Counted from the first letter of the stretch, positions 35,953 through 46,362 are shown. The stretch: DNA of 64,000 bases from Lutibacter sp. A64 (GCF_022429565.1 NZ_CP092487.1:1273001-1337000), one strand, 5' to 3'. The notes: generated from the letters alone by a model not told the origin. Made by a program: numbers and translations.

Positions 35953-36603
35953 ATGACTGAAATTAACGATTTATATACATTTGGTTTACTGGCTTTTACG
36001 GCATTTTTCACCATTATAAACCCTTTGGGTACAATGCCTATTTTTATGTCTATGACTTCTACGTTAAATAAACAACGAAGAAAACAAACGGCTAAAAAAG
36101 CAACTTTAGTGGCTTTTTTCACCATTATTGCATTCGCGTTTTCAGGTCAGGTATTGTTTAACTTTTTTGGTATTTCTGTAAATAGTTTTAGAGTTGTTGG
36201 TGGTTTAATATTTTTTATGATGGGTTGGGATATGTTACAAGCCAGATTAGGACAATTTAAACACACAAAAGAAGAAGATGAAATTGATGCTTACGTTGAA
36301 GATATTTCTATTACCCCACTAGCTATTCCTATGATTTGTGGCCCAGGAGCAATTAGTAATGCAATTATTTTAATGGAAGATGCACATACTATTTCTCAAA
36401 AAATAGTTTTAATTTCTATAATAGGTTTTGTACTTTTACTAACCTATATAATTTTAATTGGTGCAAGCAAAATAAGTGATAAATTAGGCTCTACAGGAAA
36501 CAAAGTAATGATGCGTTTGATGGGGTTAATAGTTATGGTAATTGCTGTAGAATTTTTCTTTAGTGGCTTAAAACCAATTATTCTTGGAATATTAGAACAT
36601 TAA
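35953..36603 (+). CDS. MarC-family membrane protein
   Basis: A 216-residue six-span membrane protein of the MarC family (older name UPF0056). Characteristic segments are FFTIINPLGTMPIF, GLIFFMMGWDMLQA, and SITPLAIPMICGPGAIS. The family has no established transport substrate. Its stop overlaps the following hydrolase gene start by one base. Confidence 0.9.
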   Translation: MTEINDLYTFGLLAFTAFFTIINPLGTMPIFMSMTSTLNKQRRKQTAKKATLVAFFTIIAFAFSGQVLFNFFGISVNSFRVVGGLIFFMMGWDMLQARLGQFKHTKEEDEIDAYVEDISITPLAIPMICGPGAISNAIILMEDAHTISQKIVLISIIGFVLLLTYIILIGASKISDKLGSTGNKVMMRLMGLIVMVIAVEFFFSGLKPIILGILEH

Positions 36604-37265
36604 TGGAACAAAAAAAAACTCATATTTATTTTGTACCTGGATTGGCAGCTAGTTCAAAGATATTTGAATTTTTAAAATTTCCAGAAGACAGTTTTAAATT
36701 ACATTTTTTAGAATGGTTATTACCCGTTTCTGAAAAAGAAAAAATTGAAGACTACGCCAAAAGAATGTGCAATTTAGTTACTAAAGAAAACCCTGTTTTA
36801 GTGGGTGTTTCTTTTGGAGGCATTATTGTGCAAGAAATGAGTAAACACATACAGGTTAAAAAAATAATTTTAATTTCTAGCGTTAAAAATAAATACGAGC
36901 TACCCAAACGTTTAAAATTAATTAAAAACACCAAAGCTTATAAATTATTCCCTTCACATTCTATTAAAAACTTTGAAGATTTCTCTTCTTATGCATTTGG
37001 TGATTTTGCAAAAAAAAGAGTAAAATTATATAAAGAATATTTATCGGTAAGAAATGCCAACTATTTAGATTGGTCCATATACAATGTTCTGCATTGGAAA
37101 CAAGAAGAAACCCTTGAAAATATATTACACATACAAGGTGAAGATGACCATATTTTCCCTATTAAACATATAAAAAACTGTATTCCAATTAAAAACGGAA
37201 CACACATAATGGTTATAAATAAAGCAAAGTCTATAAGTAAAATAATTATTGAAGCTCTAACTTAA
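36603..37265 (+). CDS. Small alpha/beta hydrolase
   Basis: A 220-residue alpha/beta-hydrolase-fold protein without signal peptide. The nucleophile elbow is VGVSFGGIIVQEM (serine near residue 71), and a C-terminal histidine candidate is in NGTHIMV. The acid is probably in EDDHIFP. Substrate unknown. Last gene of the mtaB-marC-hydrolase unit, followed by a terminator. Confidence 0.82.
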   Translation: MEQKKTHIYFVPGLAASSKIFEFLKFPEDSFKLHFLEWLLPVSEKEKIEDYAKRMCNLVTKENPVLVGVSFGGIIVQEMSKHIQVKKIILISSVKNKYELPKRLKLIKNTKAYKLFPSHSIKNFEDFSSYAFGDFAKKRVKLYKEYLSVRNANYLDWSIYNVLHWKQEETLENILHIQGEDDHIFPIKHIKNCIPIKNGTHIMVINKAKSISKIIIEALT

Positions 37266-37300
37266 ACAATATAAAACTCAATTAAAAGCTATTAATTTTT

Positions 37301-37345
37301 AGAAGTAAAAAGCCTATAATACTTAAATTTAGACTTTTTACTTCT
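37301..37345. terminator. Hairpin between convergent genes, candidate terminator
   Basis: Perfect 12-base arms, AGAAGTAAAAAG (37301-37312) and CTTTTTACTTCT (37334-37345), with a 21-base loop. Short T/A tracts lie on both sides. Lies between the hydrolase gene and ftcD. Confidence 0.6.
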
Positions 37346-37365
37346 ATTATTTTTACTTAATTACA

Positions 37366-39057
37366 CTACATTTTAGAATCAATATAGCTCATTACTTCTT
37401 TTTCAATTTTAATTGTTTTAGTATAGACCGTTTTAGCTTTGTTTAAAATTTCTTCTGCATACATACGATCTTTTATGTCTTTTGCATTAATTCTAACATT
37501 AAAATAAGCACCAATTACCGCAGTTCTAGCACATAAAATTCCAACTCCAGCATCAGAAAGAGACGTTTGCAGTCCTTCAGCAATCATAGCCTGCATAACT
37601 TCCATAGAATTATAAGCGGTTTCCATTACCTGATATGGAATTTCGGTAGCATATTTAGTAGCGTTTTCAATAGCTTCTTTACGTGCTTCAATTTCTTCTG
37701 CATTAGATTTTGGCATTCTAAAACCTTCAATTATTTTATTAAAAGCATTGGTATCTTCATCAACCAAAAACAGCAATTTATTCTTATAAGCTTGTCCTTT
37801 CACAGCCCAATCTGAATAAAATTCCCATTTAGCATCCCAACCAGCTTTATGTGCTGAAAGGTTTGCAACCATAGTTCCTAAAGAAACTCCCAAAGCACCA
37901 ACATATGCAGAAATAGATCCTCCACCTGGAGCCATAGATTCTCCTGCAGTTTCTTCAGCAAAATCTTTTACCGTTAAATCAATTAATTTTTTTGAAGTTG
38001 TATCTTCTAATAAATATTCAATAATTTTTTCCTTTGGATTAAAAGGTTTTAAATCGTCTAAGCCCAAAGATTTTACTGCTATTTTTATTTTTTCTTCTTC
38101 TGATATTCCTAAAGAACGCTCTTGTTTTTTCAAGAAATAATCAGCTGCATCTAGCATTGCTTTTAACGGAATTAAACCAATTAACTCCGACCCTATTACC
38201 CGTAAGCCTCGTTTGGTAGCAGATTTAACTGTTTCATCAAAAGCAACGTGCATTGAGGTAATATTAATATTGGTTAAATTATATGAAATTTGTGCAATTC
38301 CATATTCTTCAATAAACCACCCCATACCTTTTACTGCTTTTAATTTTCCTGGAATACGTACAGGTTGTCCATTTGCATCTAAAACTTTTTTTCCAGTAAT
38401 TCCATTTTCATATTTAACACGCCCAGCTTCTCTAATATCAAAAGCAATTGCATTTGCTCTTCTGATTGAAGTTGTATTTAAATTTATATTATAAGCAATT
38501 AAAAAATCTCGTGCAGAAATTGCTATAGCTCCAGTTTTTGCAACAGTAGCATTAAATTCTGCAGGACCAAAATCTGGTTTCCAATCTGGATTCACCAATT
38601 TTTCTTTTAAGCCTTCATATTCGCCAGCTCTACAACTTGCTAAATTTTTTCTTTTTTCTTGTTTCGCTGCATTTTCATAAAAATAACCTGGAATACCAAG
38701 CTCCTTTCCTACTCTTTCGCCCAATTTATGTGCAAAAACTGCAGTTTCTTCTAAGGTAATTCCTGAAATTGGCACTAGCGGACAAACATCTGTAGCTCCA
38801 AAACGAGGATGTTCTCCGGTATGTTTACTCATATCAATCAATTCAGCCGCTTTTTTAATCAGTAAAAATGCCGCTTCAATTACATTTTCTGGCTCACCAA
38901 CAAAAGTAATTACAGTTCTATTTGTGGCCTTTCCCGGATCTACATCTAATAATTTTACACCTTCAACCGTTTCTACAACCGAAGAGATTGCTTTAATTTT
39001 AGTAGTATCGCGTCCTTCACTAATATTTGGTACACATTCTATTAATTGTCTATTCAT
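37366..39057 (-). CDS. ftcD: Bifunctional glutamate formimidoyltransferase / formimidotetrahydrofolate cyclodeaminase
   Basis: A 563-residue fusion. The N-terminal formiminotransferase domain (about 1-325) contains ECVPNISEGRD, DVDPGKATNRTV and HPRFGATDVCPLVP. The C-terminal cyclodeaminase domain (about 345-560) begins with FAEETAGESMAPGGGSISAYVGALG. It moves the formimino group of formiminoglutamate, a histidine-degradation product, to tetrahydrofolate and then releases ammonia. No hut genes are close by in the window. Single gene facing left. Confidence 0.96.
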   Translation of the reverse strand: MNRQLIECVPNISEGRDTTKIKAISSVVETVEGVKLLDVDPGKATNRTVITFVGEPENVIEAAFLLIKKAAELIDMSKHTGEHPRFGATDVCPLVPISGITLEETAVFAHKLGERVGKELGIPGYFYENAAKQEKRKNLASCRAGEYEGLKEKLVNPDWKPDFGPAEFNATVAKTGAIAISARDFLIAYNINLNTTSIRRANAIAFDIREAGRVKYENGITGKKVLDANGQPVRIPGKLKAVKGMGWFIEEYGIAQISYNLTNINITSMHVAFDETVKSATKRGLRVIGSELIGLIPLKAMLDAADYFLKKQERSLGISEEEKIKIAVKSLGLDDLKPFNPKEKIIEYLLEDTTSKKLIDLTVKDFAEETAGESMAPGGGSISAYVGALGVSLGTMVANLSAHKAGWDAKWEFYSDWAVKGQAYKNKLLFLVDEDTNAFNKIIEGFRMPKSNAEEIEARKEAIENATKYATEIPYQVMETAYNSMEVMQAMIAEGLQTSLSDAGVGILCARTAVIGAYFNVRINAKDIKDRMYAEEILNKAKTVYTKTIKIEKEVMSYIDSKM

Positions 39058-39485
39058 TTTTAATATGGTTTAGTAACTCAAATTTAAGGAGATATTTTAA
39101 TAATTACTGATACCATTTCAAAATAAATACTGCATATATAATCCATTATTAGAATCTTTCTTTTTTAATGTTTTTTTTAACTTTTTATTTAAATTTAAAC
39201 ACACTTTTAACCCCATAAATACGTTGAAAAATAATACTGTTTAAAATAAAAAATACAACCTAAAAGTATTTATTTAAACAATTATTTTAACTTAAAAAAG
39301 TTAAGTTTTTAAATAAAATTTACACAAAAAACAATGTTGTTAAAGTGTTGTTAAATACATTTAAATAGTTTTGAAATTATCTAAATTGCACTGCCTAACA
39401 GACCTAACAATTTTAGATAAAAATCCAGCAAAAAAATGAAATAAAATAGTTTATTAAACAACTACTGCACAACATATAAAGTAAT
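39058..39485. other. Intergenic region upstream of DUF748 gene
   Basis: 428 bases between divergent ftcD and the DUF748 gene, extremely AT-rich. No open reading frame of note. One imperfect hairpin is seen: ATCTAAATTG (39379-39388) against CAATTTTAGAT (39408-39418), with one bulged base. It may be a structured leader or chance. Nothing else stands out. Confidence 0.5.
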
Positions 39486-42323
39486 ATGCAATCTAAAAAA
39501 AAACTGATAATTGGCGGATTAGTTTTACTAATTCTAATAACAATATTTCTATTACTATCTCCTGCTGGTATTAAAAATTACGTTATAAAAAACAGTAAAT
39601 CTCTTGTTGGAAGACAAATTGATATTGATAAATTGAATTTAAATTATTTTACTGGTACTATAAAGCTTATCGATTTTAAAATGTTTGAAAACGATGGCAC
39701 TACAGAATTTATAAAATTTGACACCTTAATTTTAAATACTGAACCCTATAAATACATAAATAACAAAATTGTTATTGAACAGTTTTTACTCTCTGGTTTA
39801 ACAGTTAATACCATTCAAAAAGATAGTATTTTTAATTTTAATGATTTATTAGAATTTTATAAATCTGAACCAGATACACTTCAAACTAAAGAAGAAGACC
39901 TTGAACCTATTAAGTATTATTTAAATAATCTTGAACTTAAAGGTGCAAACTTTATTTATAATGATAAAAATATTAATCAAATAACAACTATTGAAGATTT
40001 TTCTTTCTTTATTCCTTTTATTGGCTGGAATCAAACAGAAAAAACAAATGCTGATTTAAAATTTAGTTTAAACGAAGATAGCACACTTAAAACTAAAATA
40101 AATATAAATCCTATTGATGGAGAATTTGATTCTGATTTAATCATCAGCAATTTGCACTTAAATTCGTTTTACAATTATATTGCACCTTATGCTGAAATAA
40201 ATAGTTTTGAAGGTCAATTAAATTCGCATCTTAAAATTGAAGGTAATATTTACGATGCTTTAAAATCGATTGTATCTGGAAATATTTCTATACAGGATTT
40301 TGAAATAACAGACACTTCAAACAAAAAATTTATTACAGCTAAAGAAATAGGAACTCAATTGCAAAAAATTGATTATATCAACAATTCTTACACTATAGAT
40401 TCTTTATATATAAATGAACCTTACACCTATTTTAAATTAGATTCCATATCTAATAATTTTTCAAAAGTGTTTAAATTAAACGATACTACTAAAGTTGAAG
40501 AAATAGCAACTGAAAATAGTACAACAGATACAATTCAAGAAACTTTTCAAAAAAACAAATTGTATTATGCCATAAATCATTTTAATATGACCAATGGACT
40601 AATAGATTTTAATGACAATTCTAGCAGTGAAAAATTCAACTATCTCTTAAGTTCAATTCAAATAAATTCTGATAGTATTTCTAATGATTCTGAATTAATA
40701 ACTGTCAATTCTAATTTAGTTTTAAATGAAAAGGGAAAACTAAATACAGAGCTAAACGTAAATCCTTCAACCTTAAAATTTGATTCAGACTTAAACATTG
40801 ATAATTTATACTTAGATACATTTTACAATTATATTACCCCTTTTGCTGAAATAAATAGTTTTAAAGGTCAAGTAAATACTGAAATTAAAATTAAAGGTAA
40901 TTTTAACGATGCTTTAAAATCAACAGTATCTGGAAATGTATCTGTAAATAATTTTGAAATGACTGACACTTCAAATAAGAAATTTATTGCAGCTAAAAAC
41001 ATTGACGCTCAACTTCAAAATATAGATTATACCAACAATTTATACAAATTAAAGTCTTTAACAATAAATGAACCTTATACGTATTTTCAATTAGATTCTA
41101 TAACCAATAATTTTTTTAAAATATTTAAACTTGATGAAACAAGGAATACAGAAAACGTAGAAAACAGTCAAAAAAAGGCTAAAGAAAACGAACTGTATTA
41201 TGCTATAAAAAAACTTAATGTTTCTAAAGGACAATTGGATTATTCTGATAATTTAACCGGAGAAAAATTCGATTATCATTTAAGTAATATTCAAATAGAT
41301 ACAGATAGTATTTATAGCAATTTTGACTTGATTAATATCTATTCTAATATGCGCTTAAACAAGCGAGGAAAACTTAACGCCAAATTAAGTATAAACCCTA
41401 CAGACTTTAAAAATGCAGAAATAGCTATTACTGTAGAAAGGTTTTTATTGTCAGATATCAATATTTATTCTCGGTATTATATGGGACACGATATTTTAGA
41501 AGGTGATTTTTTCTACAATACTAAAACAAATATTACCGACGGCAATTTAACCAGCGAAAACAAATTATTAGTAAAAAATGCTTCGGTTTCAAGTACAGCA
41601 AAAGGCTTAAATAAGCTTCCTTTAAAATTTGCGCTGTTTCTTTTAAAAGATAAAAATGGAGATGTTGAATTAGATGTACCTGTACGTGGTGATTTAAACG
41701 ACCCGTCAGTAAATATTAGTGGAATTGTTTGGACAACTTTTAAAAATCTAATTTTAAAAACTGTTGCTAGTCCCGTTAACTTTTTAGCAGATTTTATTGG
41801 TGTTGAACCTAAAGAATTAGAAGAAATTGAATTGAATTATACAGATACCATTCCTAGTACAAAGAACCAACAGCAATTAAATAAACTTATAGATTTAGAG
41901 ACCAAAAAGAAAGGACTTAAAATTGAATTATTACATTTTGTAGATTTAAACCTTCAAAAAGAAGCTGTTGCTCTAAAAACTATAGGTGCACAATTTAATG
42001 CAGAAACTCAGAAAGATTATATAAAAAACGACAATCAATTTAAAAATTATTTAATAGCTAAAACCGCCCCAGATACATTAAGTGTAAAAGACGCCGTTTT
42101 AAAATTAAGTGCTAACATAAATTTAGATTCTATAGTTTCTACAAATAATTCTAAATTATTAAAAAATACCAAGGCTTATTTAATTGAGAAAAATCCTTTT
42201 ACTAGAATTAAAGTTTTAACTGCAGACCCTAAAGAACCTGAACATTTAGGTTCAAAATCTAAATTTAACATTAAGTACAATCTGTTAGAAGATCGCATTA
42301 AAATAAAAAAAGATTCTCTTTAG
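39486..42323 (+). CDS. Large DUF748/AsmA-like envelope protein with internal duplication
   Basis: A 945-residue protein with an N-terminal membrane anchor (about 7-25) and a long periplasmic part of the DUF748/AsmA-like type. AsmA-like proteins are thought to bridge the envelope and move lipids, but this member is uncharacterised. A unit of about 218 residues occurs twice in tandem (starting near 215 and 433), with shared phrases such as AEINSF-(E/K)-GQ, TDTSNKKFI and INEPYTYF. A third, partial copy follows. The C-terminal part (about 680-945) has VDLNLQKEAVAL and GDLNDPSVNISGIVWTTF, usual in the family. Single gene with long upstream and downstream gaps. Confidence 0.85.
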   Translation: MQSKKKLIIGGLVLLILITIFLLLSPAGIKNYVIKNSKSLVGRQIDIDKLNLNYFTGTIKLIDFKMFENDGTTEFIKFDTLILNTEPYKYINNKIVIEQFLLSGLTVNTIQKDSIFNFNDLLEFYKSEPDTLQTKEEDLEPIKYYLNNLELKGANFIYNDKNINQITTIEDFSFFIPFIGWNQTEKTNADLKFSLNEDSTLKTKININPIDGEFDSDLIISNLHLNSFYNYIAPYAEINSFEGQLNSHLKIEGNIYDALKSIVSGNISIQDFEITDTSNKKFITAKEIGTQLQKIDYINNSYTIDSLYINEPYTYFKLDSISNNFSKVFKLNDTTKVEEIATENSTTDTIQETFQKNKLYYAINHFNMTNGLIDFNDNSSSEKFNYLLSSIQINSDSISNDSELITVNSNLVLNEKGKLNTELNVNPSTLKFDSDLNIDNLYLDTFYNYITPFAEINSFKGQVNTEIKIKGNFNDALKSTVSGNVSVNNFEMTDTSNKKFIAAKNIDAQLQNIDYTNNLYKLKSLTINEPYTYFQLDSITNNFFKIFKLDETRNTENVENSQKKAKENELYYAIKKLNVSKGQLDYSDNLTGEKFDYHLSNIQIDTDSIYSNFDLINIYSNMRLNKRGKLNAKLSINPTDFKNAEIAITVERFLLSDINIYSRYYMGHDILEGDFFYNTKTNITDGNLTSENKLLVKNASVSSTAKGLNKLPLKFALFLLKDKNGDVELDVPVRGDLNDPSVNISGIVWTTFKNLILKTVASPVNFLADFIGVEPKELEEIELNYTDTIPSTKNQQQLNKLIDLETKKKGLKIELLHFVDLNLQKEAVALKTIGAQFNAETQKDYIKNDNQFKNYLIAKTAPDTLSVKDAVLKLSANINLDSIVSTNNSKLLKNTKAYLIEKNPFTRIKVLTADPKEPEHLGSKSKFNIKYNLLEDRIKIKKDSL
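40128..41435 (+). repeat. In-frame tandem duplication, period 654 bases (218 codons)
   Basis: The codons for FDSD at about 40128 recur at 40782, exactly 654 bases later, and similarity continues through AEINSF, TDTSNKKF, INEPYTYF and LYYAI. The copies are clearly diverged in sequence, so this is not a recent duplication. Copy borders are approximate. Confidence 0.75.
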
Positions 42324-42485
42324 TACCTAAAGCTTATTTACTAACTTAAGATTAATAAAATTAAACATATTTTAATACTTCTATTAATAATATCTAATTT
42401 TACATTAATTTTAGCCTCAACTAACACTTAATAACTTTAAAACTGATTGTAACAATCAAAAACTCAGAAAAAACTAAAATATCAA

Positions 42486-43553
42486 ATGAATTTAGATAAT
42501 AAAAAGAAAGTACTTATTACTGGAATGGCTGGTTTTATTGGTCATCATTTGGCTAAATTATTACTAAAAAACAATTTTACAGTTGTAGGTTTAGATAATA
42601 TTAATAATTATTACGATGTAAACTTAAAGCTAGCTCGTTTAAAAGATTTGGGTTTTAACACTTCAGAAATAGCATACAACACACTTTTAAAAACAGGTGA
42701 TATCTCTTTTATAAAATTAGATTTAACCGATTTAGATAATTTAAAACAATTATTTAAAGAACAACAATTTAATTATGTTGTTAATTTGGCAGCACAAGCA
42801 GGTGTACGTTATTCGTTAGAAAACCCACAATCGTACGTAGATAGTAATATTACAGGGTTTTTAAATATTTTAGAAAGTTGTAGAGCGTATCCTGTAGAAC
42901 ATTTAGTATTTGCTTCATCAAGTTCTGTTTATGGCTTAAGCGAAGACATTCCTTTTAAAGAAGATAATTGTACAGACCACCCGTTAGCAATTTATGCTGC
43001 AAGTAAAAAAGCGAATGAAATGATGGCACATTCGTATGCCAATTTATTTAATGTTCCTGCAACTGGATTACGTTTCTTTACAGTTTACGGACCTTGGGGA
43101 AGACCAGATATGGCCTTGCATATTTTTACAAAAGCAATGGTTGAAGATAAAGAATTTGAAGTTTTTAACAATGGTGATATGAGTAGAGATTTTACTTATG
43201 TAGGCGATATTGTTGAAAGTATAAAACGATTATTACCTTTAGCTCCAAAAGAAAACAACCCTGCATTTAATCCTAAAAAACCAACTTCTTCTAAAAGTTC
43301 AAAAGCATATCAAATTTTTAATATTGGAAATAATAGTCCTGTAGCTTTAATGGACTATGTAAAAGCTTTAGAAAAAGTATTAAATAAAAAAGGAAAAATT
43401 ATATTTAAACCAATGCAACCTGGTGATGTAAAATCTACCTATGCAAATGTTGAAAGCTTATTTAATTATATAGATTTTAAACCTAAAACTACTATAGAAG
43501 AAGGTGTAAAAGCATTTGTTGAAAAATATTTAGAATTGGAAAATAAAAAATAG
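42486..43553 (+). CDS. NAD-dependent sugar-nucleotide epimerase, UDP-glucuronate 4-epimerase type
   Basis: A 355-residue short-chain dehydrogenase-like epimerase. The NAD-binding motif is GMAGFIGHHLAK (13-24), the catalytic YxxxK is YAASKKANE (near 170) and the serine triplet is FASSSSVYG. Segment YSLENPQSYVDSN and the RPDMALHIFTKAM region match UDP-glucuronate 4-epimerases, which make UDP-galacturonate for surface polysaccharides. It stands alone, with no polysaccharide cluster around it. Substrate assignment is by similarity of motifs only. Confidence 0.88.
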   Translation: MNLDNKKKVLITGMAGFIGHHLAKLLLKNNFTVVGLDNINNYYDVNLKLARLKDLGFNTSEIAYNTLLKTGDISFIKLDLTDLDNLKQLFKEQQFNYVVNLAAQAGVRYSLENPQSYVDSNITGFLNILESCRAYPVEHLVFASSSSVYGLSEDIPFKEDNCTDHPLAIYAASKKANEMMAHSYANLFNVPATGLRFFTVYGPWGRPDMALHIFTKAMVEDKEFEVFNNGDMSRDFTYVGDIVESIKRLLPLAPKENNPAFNPKKPTSSKSSKAYQIFNIGNNSPVALMDYVKALEKVLNKKGKIIFKPMQPGDVKSTYANVESLFNYIDFKPKTTIEEGVKAFVEKYLELENKK

Positions 43554-43645
43554 TAGCAAAGGTTTAAAGGCTCAAAGTTTGAATCACTCTTATTAAACTA
43601 AAATCAATACCAGATACCAGATATTAAATACCAAATTTAACACTT

Positions 43646-46357
43646 ATGAAGAAAACATTTTTAGCTACTACTCTATTGTTACTTTTCACAGTTTCAATAC
43701 AGCTTAAAGCTCAAGAAAAAGACCAAAAAAAAGATAAAACACGTTGGACTCCTAAAGATATTATTAATACAGAATCTATGCGTTCGGTTTCAATTTCTCC
43801 TGATGAAACTATGGTAGTTTGGACTAAAAATAAAGCTGTAAAAGAAAAAGATAAATTTGTTTCAGACATCTATTTAACACGTTTAGACCTTCCAGAAAAA
43901 AATAGTTTTAAAACAATTCAGCTAACAAATGAAAACGAAAACGACTACAGTCCTATTTTTTCAAAAGATGGTGAATTTATTTATTTTTTATCATCTCGAG
44001 AAAAAGGTAAAAAACTCTGGAAATTAAGTATTTATGGTGGTGAACCTAAAGAAGTTAAAGAATTTAAAAATGGTATATCTAGTATTGCTTGGTTAAACAA
44101 AAACACCTTACTTTATAAATCTAATGAAGGACAAACCTTATATGAAAGTCAACTAAAAGAAACAAAAGATGATGTAATTGTTGTTGAAGATTCTTTACAT
44201 TGGAAACCTTCTAGAGTTTATGCCTATAATTTAAAAGATAAATCAATTAAGAGAATTACAGATAATAAAAAACCATTAGAAAGTTATACTGTTTCACCTG
44301 ATGGAAAATGGTTAATTTATAGTGTTAGTAGGAGTAGAAGTTATAATTCTGATGCTCAAAAAGACCCTTTTTACTTTCTTAAAAATCTAGAAACTAATAC
44401 AAAAATTCAAATTTTAAAACCTTTGGAATTTCCATCAAATGGTTTTAATTTTAGTCAAGACAATAAAGGTTTTTACTTTACATCAACACACGCTTCAGAT
44501 CCAAAATGGAATGGCGCTGGTATTTCAGAATTGTATTATTACACATTAGAAACTAATAGCTACAAAAAAGTAGATTTAGAATGGGATTTAGGCATAGGTC
44601 GTGGCTATAATCTTGTTGGTAACGATGTAATTGTTACACTTGCCAATAAAGCTTATTACAAATTAGCATACTATAAAAAAAATGGTAACTCTTGGTCTAA
44701 AAAATCAATAGATTTAGATAAAAAAAACAATCATACCACCTTATTAAACGTTTCGGAAAACGGTTCTAAAGTAATTTATCAATATTCTACAGCTTCAAAA
44801 TTACCTAAATTTTATGTTGCAGATATCTCAAAAAATAAATTTATTAATGAAAAAGAAGTTGTTTCATTAAATAAAAATTTAGCTAAAAAAACTATTACTA
44901 AAAGTGAAGTTTTAGTTTGGAAAGGTTATAATAATGAAGAAGTTACTGGTATCTTATACTACCCAGAAAAATATGAAGCCGGCAAACGTTATCCACTAAT
45001 TTTATCTATTCACGGTGGCCCTTCTGGAGTTGATACAGATACTTGGAGTGAACGTTGGAGTACCTATCCAAATATTTTAGCGCAACGCGGTTCTTTTGTT
45101 TTAAAACCAAATTACCATGGTTCATCTAACCACGGACTTTCTTTTGTTGAAAGTATTAAGGGTAATTATTACGAACCAGAATTAGAGGATATAACCAAAG
45201 CAATAAATCTGTTAGACGAAAAAGGAATGATTGATAAAAATCAATTAGGAACTATGGGCTGGTCTAACGGAGCAATTATTACAACTATGTTAACGGTTCG
45301 CTATCCTGATATGTTCAAATTTGCTGCGCCAGGTGCAGGTGATGTTAACTGGACATCTGATTATGGAACCTGTAGATTTGGAGTAAGTTTTGACCAATCG
45401 TATTTTGGTGGTGCTCCTTGGGATGATATAAATGGCAAATTTTACAATGAAAATTATATTATAAAATCTCCTTTATTTGAAATTGAAAAAATAAAAACAC
45501 CAACCATTATTTTCCACGGAAGTGAAGACAGAGCAGTTCCACGTGACCAAGGTTGGGAATATTATAGAGGATTACAGCAAGTAAATAAAGCTCCAGTTCG
45601 TTTTTTATGGTTTCCAGGTCAGCCACATGGTTTAGGTAAAATTACGCATCAATTACGTAAAATGAATGAAGAACTAGCTTGGATAGACACCTATTTATTT
45701 AACAAGCCTTCAACTAAAAATGAAGCATTTAAAAAAGACAGTCCGTTAGCTAATTTATTAAAAATTGATAAAGCTAAAGTTACAGAAACTGGTAATTTTG
45801 GAGAATTGTACAATTCTAATCTAATTCCAGAAGCAGTACTTGTAAAAAAAGATTCTATAGCTATTGGTAAGTTTGAAATTACCAATGCACAATTTAAAGC
45901 TTACAAACCTGAATTTAAATTTGATGCTGGTTTAGATAATTATCCTGTAACAACTTCTAAAGAAGAAGCTATAAAATATGTACAATGGTTAAGTAAAATA
46001 ACTGGAGATAATTATAGATTGCCAAATGCAAAAGAAGCTGAAAAACTTCAAAAGGCTGCACATAAAGCCGCTGCAAAAGAAAACACTTTAAATTATTGGG
46101 CCGGTTATGCTATTACTATTGATGAAATTGAAGTTCTAAATAAAAAAGTTTCAACCTTAAAATCGCACTTATTTAAAAAAGTAGGTAAAAACAGTCCTAC
46201 AAAAATTGGAGATGCTTCCGTTTACGATTTAGGTGGAAATGTGGCCGAATATTTTGAAAATGGAATTTACGGCTATAGTGCTTATGATTTTTACGATGCG
46301 AATAACTCTAAAATGATTTCTAGTAAACACGTAGGAATTAGAGTTATTAAAGAATAA
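43646..46357 (+). CDS. S9 prolyl oligopeptidase fused to a formylglycine-generating-enzyme-like domain
   Basis: A 903-residue exported protein (signal peptide ends near LKAQEK). A beta-propeller (about 40-400) is followed by an S9 alpha/beta hydrolase (about 420-685) with catalytic serine in MGWSNGAIITT, aspartate in HGSEDRAVP and histidine in FPGQPHGLGK. Residues about 730-903 resemble an FGE/SUMF1 domain: IAIGKFEITNAQFKAY, NYRLPNAKEAEKL, VYDLGGNVAEYF and HVGIRVIKE. That domain has no cysteine, so it cannot be an active formylglycine-generating enzyme and is perhaps a ligand-binding module. Single gene, followed by a cluster of inverted repeats. Confidence 0.88.
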   Translation: MKKTFLATTLLLLFTVSIQLKAQEKDQKKDKTRWTPKDIINTESMRSVSISPDETMVVWTKNKAVKEKDKFVSDIYLTRLDLPEKNSFKTIQLTNENENDYSPIFSKDGEFIYFLSSREKGKKLWKLSIYGGEPKEVKEFKNGISSIAWLNKNTLLYKSNEGQTLYESQLKETKDDVIVVEDSLHWKPSRVYAYNLKDKSIKRITDNKKPLESYTVSPDGKWLIYSVSRSRSYNSDAQKDPFYFLKNLETNTKIQILKPLEFPSNGFNFSQDNKGFYFTSTHASDPKWNGAGISELYYYTLETNSYKKVDLEWDLGIGRGYNLVGNDVIVTLANKAYYKLAYYKKNGNSWSKKSIDLDKKNNHTTLLNVSENGSKVIYQYSTASKLPKFYVADISKNKFINEKEVVSLNKNLAKKTITKSEVLVWKGYNNEEVTGILYYPEKYEAGKRYPLILSIHGGPSGVDTDTWSERWSTYPNILAQRGSFVLKPNYHGSSNHGLSFVESIKGNYYEPELEDITKAINLLDEKGMIDKNQLGTMGWSNGAIITTMLTVRYPDMFKFAAPGAGDVNWTSDYGTCRFGVSFDQSYFGGAPWDDINGKFYNENYIIKSPLFEIEKIKTPTIIFHGSEDRAVPRDQGWEYYRGLQQVNKAPVRFLWFPGQPHGLGKITHQLRKMNEELAWIDTYLFNKPSTKNEAFKKDSPLANLLKIDKAKVTETGNFGELYNSNLIPEAVLVKKDSIAIGKFEITNAQFKAYKPEFKFDAGLDNYPVTTSKEEAIKYVQWLSKITGDNYRLPNAKEAEKLQKAAHKAAAKENTLNYWAGYAITIDEIEVLNKKVSTLKSHLFKKVGKNSPTKIGDASVYDLGGNVAEYFENGIYGYSAYDFYDANNSKMISSKHVGIRVIKE

Positions 46358-46362
46358 AAAAA

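Noticed and set aside
39379-39418. Possible riboswitch-like hairpin upstream of the DUF748 gene
   Set aside because: One imperfect 10-base stem in very AT-rich DNA, with no conserved riboswitch core recognisable.
43608-43635. Short tandem repeats (ATACCAGAT units) before the S9-FGE gene
   Set aside because: Only two to three imperfect units of about 9 bases; too short to call a functional repeat or array.
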